Of a stretch of DNA of 64,000 nt, positions 28,873 through 38,302 are shown one piece after another. The DNA is taken from positions 44,275-108,274 of the forward strand of contig NZ_LMTZ01000104.1 of assembly GCF_001456025.1 (NCBI RefSeq), written 5' to 3'. This stretch comes from Mastigocoleus testarum BC008. GTDB taxonomy: Bacteria; Cyanobacteriota; Cyanobacteriia; Cyanobacteriales; Nostocaceae. The notes beneath the pieces are model-generated. The model was not told where the DNA came from. It saw nothing but the letters and a program-made list of their open reading frames with translations, and did not search any database. The first letter of the stretch is position 1, and every line of letters begins with the position of its first letter. The position numbers were made by a program, and so were the translations under genes.

Positions 28873-30739
28873 ATATTCTCAACGAAGAAAGCAAGTGCGG
28901 TCAAGTGAGAGATCGCACCTGCATTGATTCCGGTAACCCAGAATTGGTTTTCGAATCTAGAATTGATTTTGAATCCAGAAGTAATTTTTGAATTAAGAAG
29001 TGATTGTTAAGTTTACTTCCGAATTAATTTCCGGTACATCCCGTCTGCCACAGAAACACTAAATTTTAATTACGTTCGCTTTTGATCGCGGACTGACTTC
29101 GAACAAAATCGTTGAACACTTGAACCCTGTCTACACCCTATTTATTTAGACTTAGACGGGGTTAGCTATTTTTTGTCAGAGAAACATGTGATTGCAGAAA
29201 TGAGCCTATGTGCTAACGCCCCGCTACCGCTAACACTGCGCTAACAGTAGTCAGGATACAAGAGATAGGAATTAAATAATCCTTATACCTAGCTTTTAGC
29301 TTTTTTCGCTGTAACTCACTGACTTGCAATCCGCTATAATTGTAGTTCTTTAGACTTGACTTGTACTATCCGGTGGTGGCCAAACATAGAGCACACCAGA
29401 GAATAATGATGATAACTGCACATATACGGCCATATTAAGCAAGAATGTTAAGGTAAACAGTGTTTTTCACGGTGAGCAATAACACATCATGATATATTGC
29501 TATGCAGTGTTAATCGGATGAGAAAAATATGACAAAAAATTAATTGAGTATTGAAGTTTGATTTGAGTGTTAAAGTTAGATTTGTGTATTAAATTTTAAA
29601 TATTACAATATCGGCTTTTTCTCAAGTAATAAAACGCAATGTTAGTAGAACATAGTGTTTTATATCTATAACCGGTCCTATTTCTTCATTTTCCAATGGT
29701 TAATCCCAAATTTGCTTTACTTTAAAAGGCACTTAGAATAAAGTAATCGCAGCCACAGCAAAAAATTATTTTCGAGTAGGAGGAAATACAGGCGATGATA
29801 ATTTCCCTATAGAAGGTTAGTAGTCATAAACATGTTTTATAGTTAATGCAGTATTTGACTATAAAATTTAGAATAATTAAGTACTGAATAATTAAGTACT
29901 GAAAAATTAAATCATTAAAGAATTAAATCCCTAACAAAGTATTGAGGTATTGACAAACATTGCAGAATATTTATCAGAACAGTTTAATTGCAGAGGTTTA
30001 GGTGATAACCTCAGGTTTATATCTAACCGAAGCATTCGTAAGTTATTCTAGTAATTGAGAAATTAACAAAACTGTGATGTAGACTTCAAAGCTATAATAG
30101 GGGCTTGTGCATGCTCCGATATTCAGATCTTGTCCTATAAGATCCTTAATAATTAGCTTGCCGATATTGTGTAGATAAATATAAGTTTGGTTTGGTATCG
30201 AAATTAATTTGCATAAATTTGCTTCAGTCCTAGAACTCTCACGAGTCATAAATACAAGGTTATACTATGTCCTCAGTTTCTTAGTTAGTATTTTCTTGGT
30301 TCCTAGGTTCTTAGTTTTTAATTCCGTATTCGCACCGCACCGTATCAAAATATGTTCTCAATCTCAAGGCTCGTACTTTGTGGTGTTCTTAACAAAGATT
30401 TTGAAGACTGAAGTCCCAACTGCAAATAATGGGCAGTTGAATTACCAAAATATTAGATCTTCAAACTAAAAAAAATATCATCTTTATGGTATTAATTACT
30501 TGAATATTCCCTGCAGATGGTAAACAATCCTTGATGGATAAAAGAGGCATATAAGAATTCTTTGCTATTTCGGTCGATTTATCTATTTTTTCAGAGTTGT
30601 ACAGAATCATTAAATAAGAGAAACGACCGAAAAAATTAATAAAGATTTCAGACTCAATGTCTATATATCCGATAGGCTGGATTACCTTAGTAGATGGGTC
30701 GTTTTATCTAAGACAGTAAAGTCGTTAATTTTATCAACC
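28873..30739. other. 1.87-kb gene-free region ahead of ctaC
   Basis: No credible ORF with a ribosome-binding site. It begins with repeated GAAT(C/T)nAGAAnTGATT phrases at 28940-29010, then a terminator-like hairpin at 29123. The 86-codon frame at 30209 has no support. An untranslated leader or small RNA for the oxidase operon could be here, but nothing specific is visible. Confidence 0.4.
29123..29163 (+). terminator. Probable terminator after ndhD
   Basis: Eleven-base stem AACCCTGTCTA / TAGACGGGGTT with one T-G pair and a 19-base loop, followed within a few bases by ATTTTTTG. It is about 250 bases past the ndhD stop. Confidence 0.5.
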
Positions 30740-31726
30740 GTGAAAATTCCAAATTCGATCTGGACATTACTCATAGGCATTGTTCTGACCTTAGCAAGTC
30801 TGTGGTATGGTCAAAACCACGGATTGCTACCTTCAGCAGCCTCTGACGAAGCCGATTTAGTGGATGGTCTGTTTAATTCCATGATGACCGTATCCACAGG
30901 CATATTCTTAATTGTGGAAGGTGTAATAATTTACTGCGCTATTCGCTATCGTCGCCGTGCTGGCGATAATGAGGATGGTCCGCCAGTACATGGTAACGTA
31001 CCCTTAGAGATACTTTGGACTGCTATTCCTGCTGTTATTGTACTTGGTATATCAGTTTACAGCTTTGATGTCTATCAGCAAATCGGAGGATTGGGTCCCA
31101 GCAAAGAAAATACAAACCCAGTGGCGACAGAAACTAGAAGCGCGCCGGGAACTGCTGTCGCTGCCACTTTAAGCGATGGACAACCACTATTAGCATCCGA
31201 TCCCCAGTCAGATGGAGATAATCCTGCAGATAGTGAGGCATTACCTGCGAGTGTAAAAGTAAACGACAACTCAGAAATAGTTGTTAACGTTACAGGTTTG
31301 CAATATGCTTTCATTTTTACCTACCCAGATACTGGGGTTGTCTCAGGGGAGCTTCACGTTCCTGAGGGTCGACAAGTAAAGGTAAATATGAATGCTAATG
31401 ATGTAATTCATGCTTTCTGGGTACCTGAATTTCGCTTAAAACAAGATTTAATTCCCGGTCGCCAGACTGAATTAAGTTTTACCCCCAACAAATTAGGTAA
31501 TTATCCTGTAGTTTGTGCTGAACTTTGCGGTCCCTACCACGGCGCAATGAGAACCCAAGTTATAGTTCACACCCAGGAAGATTTTGATAGCTGGATGAAA
31601 CAGCAACAAATTGCTAGCGCTCAACAAATGGAGCAAGCAGTTGCACTTGCTTCCTATACCGAACCAATGGGAATTTCATCGGAAATAATCCCCAATGATA
31701 TGCACGCTGCTCATCACCATCATTAA
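30740..31726 (+). CDS. ctaC: Cytochrome c oxidase subunit II
   Basis: 328 residues from GTG at 30740. Hydrophobic segments are at 7-24, 48-70 and about 90-108; the first may act as a signal. The periplasmic/lumenal cupredoxin domain has the complete CuA set H224, C259, E261, C263, H267 and M270 (CAELCGPYHGAM). A 60-residue Pro/Ser/Asp-rich insert at 115-175 precedes it, and the tail ends in a His-rich stretch (HAAHHHH). CuA receives electrons from cytochrome c6 or plastocyanin. It is the first gene of ctaCDE; subunit I follows after 87 bases. Confidence 0.95.
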   Translation: MKIPNSIWTLLIGIVLTLASLWYGQNHGLLPSAASDEADLVDGLFNSMMTVSTGIFLIVEGVIIYCAIRYRRRAGDNEDGPPVHGNVPLEILWTAIPAVIVLGISVYSFDVYQQIGGLGPSKENTNPVATETRSAPGTAVAATLSDGQPLLASDPQSDGDNPADSEALPASVKVNDNSEIVVNVTGLQYAFIFTYPDTGVVSGELHVPEGRQVKVNMNANDVIHAFWVPEFRLKQDLIPGRQTELSFTPNKLGNYPVVCAELCGPYHGAMRTQVIVHTQEDFDSWMKQQQIASAQQMEQAVALASYTEPMGISSEIIPNDMHAAHHHH

Positions 31727-31813
31727 GGAAGCCAGTTAGTCGTTGGTGGAAAGCCCTACGAAAAATATAACCAACAAGCAAAAACCAATAACTGACTTAA
31801 CTCAGAATTATTT

Positions 31814-33553
31814 ATGACCAAAGCACAGATTAAACCGGAAGTACCATCAGTCCCAGTGACTGAACACCGTCAACGAAAATGGTGGGAATACTTTACCTTC
31901 AACACCGACCATAAAGTAATTGGCATTCAATATTTGGTTACCACCTTCATGTTTTACTGCTTGGGTGGTGTATTTGCTGATTTAGTCCGTACGGAGTTAA
32001 GAACTCCAGCATCAGATTTTGTAAGTCCAGAAACCTACAATGGTTTGTTTACCCTGCATGCCACAATTATGATTTTTTTGTGGATTGTACCAGCAGGTGC
32101 AGGATTTGCTAATTATCTAATTCCCCTAATGATTGGGGCAGAAGATATGGCATTCCCCCGTTTGAATGCTCTTGCTTTCTGGATTGTTCCTCCCGCAGGA
32201 CTATTACTAATTAGTAGTTTGATTGTTGGTGATGCACCCGATGCGGGTTGGACATCTTACCCACCCCTGAGCTTGGTTACGGGTCAGGTTGGTGAAGCCA
32301 TCTGGATTATAAGTGTCTTGCTCTTGGGTACGTCGTCAATTTTGGGTGCGATTAACTTTTTAGTTACCACATTCAAAATGCGAACCCCTGGTATGGGTTT
32401 CAATCAAATGCCTTTGTTCTGCTGGGCGATGTTAGCTACTTCAGCTTTAGCATTGATTTCTACTCCAGTACTTGCAGGTGCTTTAATTCTGCTTTCCTTT
32501 GACTTGATTGCTGGAACGGCATTTTTCAATCCTACTGGCGGTGGCGATCCCGTAGTTTACCAACATATGTTTTGGTTCTACTCCCACCCAGCGGTTTACA
32601 TTATGATCTTGCCCTTTTTTGGCATTATCTCCGAGGTAATTCCCGTCCACTCCCGCAAACCAATTTTTGGTTACCGAGCGATCGCTTACTCTTCCTTAGC
32701 AATTAGCTTTTTGGGTCTAATTGTTTGGGCACACCATATGTTTACTAGTGGTGTTCCTGGTTGGTTGCGGATGTTCTTCATGATCACCACCATGATTATT
32801 GCCGTACCCACGGGGATCAAGATATTTAGTTGGTTGGCAACAATGTGGGGTGGAAAGATTCGTCTCAACAGTGCCATGCTTTTTTCAATGGGCTTTTTAA
32901 GCACCTTTGTGATTGGTGGAATTAGTGGCGTAATGCTGGCTTCTGTACCATTTGACGTTCACGTCCACGATACATATTTTATTGTCGCCCACTTGCACTA
33001 CGTTCTCTTCGGTGGTGCAGTTTTCGGGATCTTCTCTGGTTACTACCATTGGTTCCCTAAAATTACCGGACGGATGATTAATGAATTTTGGGGTAGAGTT
33101 CACTTTGCTCTGACATTTGTCGGTATGAACATGACCTTCTTACCCATGCACAAATTGGGAATGATGGGTATGAATCGTCGTATTGCTCAATACGACCCCC
33201 AATTTACTGACCTCAACCAAATTTGTACTTACGGTTCTTACTTACTGGCAATTTCCACTCTTCCATTCATCATCAACGTAATTTGGAGTTGGATGTATGG
33301 ACCAAAAGCTGGTAATAATCCATGGCAAGCACTAACTCTGGAATGGAAAACAACCTCTCCACCAATTATTGAAAACTTCGAGACTACTCCAGTACTTATT
33401 TGTGGGCCCTACGAATACGGTATGGGATATAGTATTGATGAGGTTGATGTACCCCTTTCCGATGAAAAAGAACCAGTCTTAGCAGCAGGTCCCAACTCAA
33501 TTTTGCGAGCCGAGCAGGAAGGAAAAAATGCCGAGTCTAATAAGGGAAAGTAA
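31814..33553 (+). CDS. ctaD: Cytochrome c oxidase subunit I, A2-type
   Basis: 579 residues, twelve membrane helices. Heme and copper ligands are all present: H82 (LHATIMIFLW), H258 with the cross-linked Y262 in YSHPAVY, H307 and H308 (AHHMF), and H393 and H395 (VAHLHY). The YSHPAVY form, in place of GHPEVY, places it in the A2 subfamily, in which Tyr-Ser replaces the channel Glu. It catalyses reduction of O2 to water coupled to proton pumping. It is cotranscribed with ctaC; a perfect hairpin and 295 bases separate it from ctaE. Confidence 0.97.
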   Translation: MTKAQIKPEVPSVPVTEHRQRKWWEYFTFNTDHKVIGIQYLVTTFMFYCLGGVFADLVRTELRTPASDFVSPETYNGLFTLHATIMIFLWIVPAGAGFANYLIPLMIGAEDMAFPRLNALAFWIVPPAGLLLISSLIVGDAPDAGWTSYPPLSLVTGQVGEAIWIISVLLLGTSSILGAINFLVTTFKMRTPGMGFNQMPLFCWAMLATSALALISTPVLAGALILLSFDLIAGTAFFNPTGGGDPVVYQHMFWFYSHPAVYIMILPFFGIISEVIPVHSRKPIFGYRAIAYSSLAISFLGLIVWAHHMFTSGVPGWLRMFFMITTMIIAVPTGIKIFSWLATMWGGKIRLNSAMLFSMGFLSTFVIGGISGVMLASVPFDVHVHDTYFIVAHLHYVLFGGAVFGIFSGYYHWFPKITGRMINEFWGRVHFALTFVGMNMTFLPMHKLGMMGMNRRIAQYDPQFTDLNQICTYGSYLLAISTLPFIINVIWSWMYGPKAGNNPWQALTLEWKTTSPPIIENFETTPVLICGPYEYGMGYSIDEVDVPLSDEKEPVLAAGPNSILRAEQEGKNAESNKGK

Positions 33554-33623
33554 TTAGATCAAATCTTTTCTGAAAACAAGAGGTATGTTTTTACTTTTGC
33601 TCTCCTGATGATAGAAATTTAAA

Positions 33624-33652
33624 TATTCCCAGGTTTTAGTTGCCTGGGAATA
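33624..33652. other. Perfect 10-bp hairpin between ctaD and ctaE
   Basis: TATTCCCAGG and CCTGGGAATA around a 9-base loop. There is no T run after it, so it is not a normal terminator. It could be an RNA stability or processing element that sets subunit ratios. Confidence 0.55.
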
Positions 33653-33848
33653 ACCCCAATTAATTGCGTTACTTCGCCTGCTAGAACCAGAATGTTAATG
33701 ACAATATAGCAGTATACTCGCTTCTATGAAGGAGCTAGATCTTGAAAAGATAAATTGAACATGTGGGGGTGAAGATTTGGGATATTTAACCTTAATTTTT
33801 GCTCGCGAAGCTCATTAGCAGTAGTACAAGTATCGAATTCTAATATTT

Positions 33849-34469
33849 ATGCAAACTCAAACAGTAGATCCGGCAAAAACGGAACTCAATCATCACCATG
33901 TGGCAAGTGCAGGACATCATGCCGAACATCCAGACCACCGTATAACTGGTTTATTTGTTTTCCTCATTGCCGAGGGAATGATTTTTATGGGTATGTTTGC
34001 AGCGTATCTAATTTTCCGTTCTGAGTTACCGGTTTGGCCACCCCCTGGAACTCCAGAAAGAGAACTGCTGCTACCCGGAGTAAACACCGCGATTCTAATT
34101 GCTTCCAGTTTTGTCATCCATAACGCAGACACTGCGATTAAGAAAAATAATGTCACAGGGATGAGAATTTGGTTTGCCATTACTGCATTGATGGGAATCG
34201 TTTTTCTCTGCGGACAGGCGTATGAGTATTACCATTTGGAATTTGGTTTAACCACAAACTTGTATGCTAGTGCATTTTATGTGTTAACAGGTTTCCACGG
34301 ACTGCACGTTTTCATTGGCGTATGTGCAATTTTGGCTGTATTTTTACGTTCTCTCAAAGCTGGTCACTACAGCAGCGAATCTCACTTTGGTATTGAGGCG
34401 GCAGAGATTTACTGGCACTTTGTAGACGTAATTTGGATTATTCTTTTTGGTTTGCTTTACATACTTTAG
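33849..34469 (+). CDS. ctaE: Cytochrome c oxidase subunit III
   Basis: 206 residues, five membrane helices, the short cyanobacterial form. The N-terminal 30 residues are His-rich and polar. GLFVFLIAEGMIFMGMFAAY holds the conserved Glu in the lipid-binding region, and the end has GFHGLHVFIGVCAI and IYWHFVDVIWIILF, diagnostic for subunit III. It supports stability of the oxidase and proton uptake into subunit I. It is last in the ctaCDE group and followed by a terminator. Confidence 0.95.
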   Translation: MQTQTVDPAKTELNHHHVASAGHHAEHPDHRITGLFVFLIAEGMIFMGMFAAYLIFRSELPVWPPPGTPERELLLPGVNTAILIASSFVIHNADTAIKKNNVTGMRIWFAITALMGIVFLCGQAYEYYHLEFGLTTNLYASAFYVLTGFHGLHVFIGVCAILAVFLRSLKAGHYSSESHFGIEAAEIYWHFVDVIWIILFGLLYIL

Positions 34470-34523
34470 CTGTGGATAATTTTAATCTCGGCTCAAAATC
34501 AATTTTTAATATTTCGATTTTTT

Positions 34524-34546
34524 AACCCCCATTGTGGGGTTTTTTA
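34524..34546 (+). terminator. Rho-independent terminator after ctaE
   Basis: AACCCCCATTGTGGGGTTTTTT: a short GC-rich stem followed by a T run, 55 bases past the ctaE stop. Confidence 0.8.
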
Positions 34547-34584
34547 TTTTTTGGTGAGAATTGGTACGGTGCTACGCACAAATC

Positions 34585-34709
34585 ATATGATGTCCGCTTA
34601 ATTACTTATGAAAAAATATGTTTGTAGTAGCGCTTTAGCGCCAATATTTGTCTATCGCGCTAAAGCGCTACTACTAACCTTATTACAAGCATTTTACCGG
34701 ACATGATAT
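34585..34709. mobile_element. MITE-like element, copy 2 (125 bp, inverted)
   Basis: It is related over its length to 22522-22651 in reverse orientation. The left end is ATATGATGTCCG (one change from the copy 1 repeat) and the right end is CGGACATGATAT. It has the same internal GTAGTAGCGCTTTAGCGCC hairpin. The two copies flank the ctaBA-ndhD-ctaCDE block. Confidence 0.75.
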
Positions 34710-35130
34710 CATTTTGCTCTGGGATAATAATACCGGAAACTTACTTCGAAGTTAGGATAAATTTTTTATTTTTGAGAAGGATTGAAGGAGAAAAGACTTC
34801 AAATATAAGCATATTGAGACAAAAGAATCAATTTAACTGTATTAGATATGTTTTTTTTTGAGTTTAATCTGTTTTTTTGAGCAATTACTTTTAAATACTC
34901 AAAGGTATAGTTTAATTATATTCTTAATGTGCATAAGTTAATTTGGCAGCACCTATTCTAATTTAGAAAGAAAAAAAGTAATTTCTGTTATCTTTTCAAA
35001 GAATTCATTGCTTTGAAATTATATCTAGTCGCGGGCAATTAATATTATATTGCCTATTAGATTAAATATGAGAAACAAAATAAATTTTACTTTTTTTTTA
35101 CTTTATAACACTAATAAAGGATATTGAATC

Positions 35131-35343
35131 ATGTCTGAGAAAATTGTCGAACACTATGAAACAGATTGTGAATTTACTTTCCCAATCAAATTAAATATAC
35201 CTGTTACAGTTCATCCGCAAGTATCTGTTACCCCAGCTAATGCAGTTCAAGAGAAGTTACCCATATCTTTTGAACCTGATATTTTGCTAGAACCAGAAGT
35301 TAAAAGTAAAAAACCAGTTTGTCAAGCTTTAGGTGGTTACTAA
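35131..35343 (+). CDS. Unrecognised small protein, tandem family member 1 (70 aa)
   Basis: Not a family I know. It shares with the next two genes a layout of: polar start with SEK..E.Y, C13-EFTFPIKLNIPVTVHPQV, a short linker, then KLPI..EPDILLEPE, SKKP and a second conserved Cys (C64). 59 of its 70 residues match gene 2. There is no signal peptide or membrane helix. The alternating hydrophobic pattern PIKLNIPVTV suggests beta strands. An AAAGGATA sequence before the ATG is repeated before all three genes and may be the ribosome-binding site. Repetition in tandem and conservation in place indicate that it is a real gene. Confidence 0.75.
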   Translation: MSEKIVEHYETDCEFTFPIKLNIPVTVHPQVSVTPANAVQEKLPISFEPDILLEPEVKSKKPVCQALGGY

Positions 35344-35433
35344 AATATTCACTTCATTAACCAATTTATCTTTAATTGGTAGCAAAAAATCAACTACATC
35401 AAACATCATAAAAAAATAAAAGGATAGTTAATT

Positions 35434-35667
35434 ATGTCTGAGAAAATTACCGAAAGCTACGAAAAAGCTTGTGAATTTACTTTTCCTATCAAGTTAAATA
35501 TACCTGTTACTGTTCATCCACAAGTATCAGTTACTCCAGCTAATTCTACTCAACAAAAACTACCCATCTATTTAGAACCTGATATTTTGCTAGAGCCAGA
35601 AGTTAGTAGTAAGAAACCAGTTTGTCAAGCTTTAAATGGCTATGATAAACAGCCATATCAAGCTTAG
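35434..35667 (+). CDS. Unrecognised small protein, tandem family member 2 (77 aa)
   Basis: This is the closest copy of the 70-residue protein upstream, with seven more residues at the end (DKQPYQA). The conserved Cys at 13 and 64 and the core FPIKLNIPVTVHPQVSVTPAN are the same. Differences fall in the polar start, the middle linker and the last residues, and most codon changes are silent or conservative, as expected for genes under selection. It is 90 bases after gene 1 and uses AAAGGATAG before its ATG. The function is unknown. Confidence 0.75.
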   Translation: MSEKITESYEKACEFTFPIKLNIPVTVHPQVSVTPANSTQQKLPIYLEPDILLEPEVSSKKPVCQALNGYDKQPYQA

Positions 35668-35748
35668 TGATATCTGCTAATCACACCAAGCAAACAAATT
35701 TAAAATAAAACTCAACCAAATATCTAAATCATCAGAGGATAATTGATT

Positions 35749-35967
35749 ATGTCCGAGCATACCAAAGAATATTATCAAAAAACTTGCGAATTTACTGTTC
35801 CCATCAAGTTAAACATACCTGTGACAGTTTGTCCGGAAGTATCTGTTGTTCCAGTGAATCCTGCTCACGAGAAATTACCTATTTTCTTGGAGCCTGATGT
35901 CTTACTAGAACCAGAAATTAAGAGTAAGAAACCAATTTGTAAGCCCATTGACACTTACAAGTATTAA
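35749..35967 (+). CDS. Unrecognised small protein, tandem family member 3 (72 aa)
   Basis: The start is the ATG at 35749; an in-frame TTG six bases earlier is less likely because AGAGGATAA sits at the usual distance from the ATG. It is the most divergent of the three: CEFTVPIKLNIPVTVCPEVS with an extra Cys, then KLPIFLEPDVLLEPEIKSKK and PICKP. The two framing cysteines are kept. It lies 81 bases after gene 2. The proteins are too small for an enzyme; a structural or assembly role is a guess. Confidence 0.75.
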   Translation: MSEHTKEYYQKTCEFTVPIKLNIPVTVCPEVSVVPVNPAHEKLPIFLEPDVLLEPEIKSKKPICKPIDTYKY

Positions 35968-36240
35968 TCGCGATGCCTCTGACCATGCCCTGAGACGCAC
36001 CTGCGGTGAACGGGCTTATCGCAGTTACTGAAAATAGTAGTAGAGAAAACAGTAATAGATATTAAGTATAATCACCAAATCATGATTATATTTAGAACTA
36101 TTTGTTGCTAGTTTTCGATGAATAACTGTTATTCAAGGAAGTATTATAACTAGTCTTTAAGTGATTACTTCCTTGACAACTAACTTCATTATGGAAGTAT
36201 CGTCCTACAGTAACTATACTAATAATAGTGACCTAAAGTT

Positions 36241-36795
36241 ATGTCTACTTTACCTGATGTAAAATCCAACTCAGGAACCAAAAAAATTTTGGTTAATTTG
36301 ATGTTGAGAGTTCCAATAGAAATTGAGCTGGACTTATCACAGAGTTTATCTACAGAATATCTTCAATTTTTTCCCCAAGAAGTTAAGTCTCAAATAGATA
36401 ATTGTGAGGAAATTACTATTGCTAAGGGATTAAATTTATCGAATTCACTTGAAGATGTGTTAATTGATTCAAGTCAGATAAAAGAAATAGTGAATAAAGC
36501 CATTGAGGATAATCAAGTTTTGCCTTCATTTCCGCTTTCAGAATCTGAAACTACAGAAAAAGACTCTAAAGATAAATCACTTCATAATCAAGACATAGAA
36601 CATTCCTTAGAGAAAGAAATTAATCTCACTCATAATTCAAACATAAGATTAAATAAGCCATCTATTACAGGTTTGGTAGATTTATTCAACGATGGAATGG
36701 TTTTTACTATTAATGCTTTAGGAACCATACTATTTTTGGGCAAAATTGCTAACTATAGTTGGGAAAGCGAGACATATGGCGCTACACGCAATTAA
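36241..36795 (+). CDS. Unrecognised 184 aa protein next to the small tandem family
   Basis: I do not recognise it. Its N-terminal part has ILVNLMLRVPIEIELDL, a hydrophobic strand pattern with a central Pro that resembles FPIKLNIPVTV of the three genes upstream. Residues 55-130 are polar, with many Ser, Glu and Asp, and probably disordered. Residues 140-168 (TGLVDLFNDGMVFTINALGT) are mildly hydrophobic, perhaps an amphipathic or membrane-touching helix. It starts 273 bases after gene 3 on the same strand, so cotranscription is possible but not shown. There is no strong Shine-Dalgarno sequence. Confidence 0.6.
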   Translation: MSTLPDVKSNSGTKKILVNLMLRVPIEIELDLSQSLSTEYLQFFPQEVKSQIDNCEEITIAKGLNLSNSLEDVLIDSSQIKEIVNKAIEDNQVLPSFPLSESETTEKDSKDKSLHNQDIEHSLEKEINLTHNSNIRLNKPSITGLVDLFNDGMVFTINALGTILFLGKIANYSWESETYGATRN

Positions 36796-37234
36796 AAAGT
36801 CAAAATATGAAAGGTAAAAATATAACCTACGGGTTGCGCGCTCTTTGAGAACATTCACTGATAAGTGCGGGTAAACACGCTATGCTAACAAAATTCAAAA
36901 GTTAAAAGTTTATTACTCATAGGCTTTAGCACGTCTACGACTTTAGGGGAACTGCTACGTTTCGCTTCCACTAGGCGCGTTTGGACGCACTACGTGTTAG
37001 AACGCGCTTACAGCTTTGCTGCATCTAAAACTAATTTCTCAACCTAATTACGTAACGCTATAAAATTCACTGTACTAAGAAATTAAAAGTGTATGACTGT
37101 ATTATGAACCGCAGTTGCTTCTATTGTAAATATTCTTAGTCATTGGGGGTTTTTACGGTTATTTACAAGACATTAAACTTGTTATGTTGATAGATGGTTA
37201 TAAAAAATAAGTTTAAGTCTTATCATCCAAATCA
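36796..37234. other. Spacer with degenerate repeats
   Basis: 439 bases. It contains fragments like those at 10.3 and 16.1 kb (CTACGCGCAATTAAAAAGTC and ACGTAACGCTATAAAATT). No gene is seen. The last 100 bases are AT-rich and may drive the FkbM gene. Confidence 0.4.
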
Positions 37235-38101
37235 ATGAATAATCTATCTTTGATAAATTGGAGTCTTGCTTCTGAAGTTGGTTATACTAAATTTTTTTAT
37301 AGATACTTTATTAGACAATTTTATAAACGTATTCTCCAACAAGATAATATTATTCAATTAAATAAAGAAATTTCAATTAACCTTCCTCGTACTAGTAGGT
37401 TTGGAACCGAGTTATTTGTAAAAAATGGTTATGTTGATTGGGGAAGTGAAGAATATTTTATTAGATATCTTGATAAGCAGAAAAGTTTTTTAGATATTGG
37501 TGCAAATATTGGTTATTACTCTTTACTGCTTTCTCCTTATTGTCATAAAGTTTATGCTTTTGAACCAGACCCCAGAAGTCTTAACGCTTTAAAAGAAAAT
37601 GCCAGAAAAGTTGATAATATCACGGTGATTCAAGAAGCTGTTTATTCAGAAGCTGGTGAAATGCAGTTTGATATTACGAGGTTACCTGAATTAAGTAGAT
37701 TAAATACAAAATCAAAAGCAGTTCCTGGAGATTGTATCAATGTTAAAGTTAATACTTTGGATGGTTTTGCCAATCAACATCCTGATTTAAGAGTGACTGC
37801 AATCAAAACAGATGTAGAGGGTGCTGATATTGAAGTATTGTTAGGTGGAAAAAATTTAATTGAGAGAGAACAGCCTTTAATTTTATCTGAGGCTTTTCCT
37901 GATAATCGTTTGCTTGAATATGCAAAACAGCTTAATTATTTAATTTTTGCTTTTGTAAAACCGAAAGATAAATCAAAATATCATTTAAAACCAAAGTTTA
38001 TTCAAATTACAGGATATCCCAAAGATGTTCTTCCCAAGATGATATTTTTAGTTCCCAAAAGACTTCATCAAGAATTTTTCAAAATTACCAATAAAAGTTA
38101 G
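37235..38101 (+). CDS. FkbM-family SAM-dependent methyltransferase
   Basis: 288 residues. The SAM-binding motif is FLDIGANIGYYS at 85-96, followed by the acidic motif FEPDP at 109-113 and the FkbM-specific ITVIQEAVYSEAG and AIKTDVEGADIEVLLGG. FkbM proteins methylate hydroxyl groups, often in sugars of polysaccharides or in natural products. Here there is no biosynthetic cluster beside it, so the substrate is open. The N-terminal 45 residues are not part of the motif core. It stands alone. Confidence 0.8.
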   Translation: MNNLSLINWSLASEVGYTKFFYRYFIRQFYKRILQQDNIIQLNKEISINLPRTSRFGTELFVKNGYVDWGSEEYFIRYLDKQKSFLDIGANIGYYSLLLSPYCHKVYAFEPDPRSLNALKENARKVDNITVIQEAVYSEAGEMQFDITRLPELSRLNTKSKAVPGDCINVKVNTLDGFANQHPDLRVTAIKTDVEGADIEVLLGGKNLIEREQPLILSEAFPDNRLLEYAKQLNYLIFAFVKPKDKSKYHLKPKFIQITGYPKDVLPKMIFLVPKRLHQEFFKITNKS

Positions 38102-38302
38102 TTCATTATTTTAAACTTTAGTTTAGGGCATAAATCATCAAGGGCTGAAAATCATTTAATGCTTCAGCAAATGTTTCGGTCATTGATTTTGATCTAGTAT
38201 TTCAGCCATCTGTCCTTTTCTTCATACCAATTGCATTCACACAAGTAACAAATTCCTGACATTTGCTAATTCCGGAATCCCATAGTCACTATTGTCTAAA
38301 AT

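Larger units (their letters stand above)
34470..35130. other. Spacer with terminator and MITE, promoter side of small-protein cluster
   Basis: 660 bases holding the ctaE terminator (34524-34546) and the second MITE copy (34585-34709). The remaining 420 bases are AT-rich with long T tracts (for example 34850-34880 and 35090-35100). No gene is seen. It probably carries the promoter for the small tandem genes. Confidence 0.5.

Noticed and set aside
30209..30469. 86-codon ORF upstream of ctaC
   Set aside because: No ribosome-binding site, low-complexity start, no family resemblance.
21253..30739. tRNA or small RNA genes in the long spacers
   Set aside because: I looked for T-loop-like GGTTCGAATCC patterns and cloverleaf arms and saw none that I could defend.
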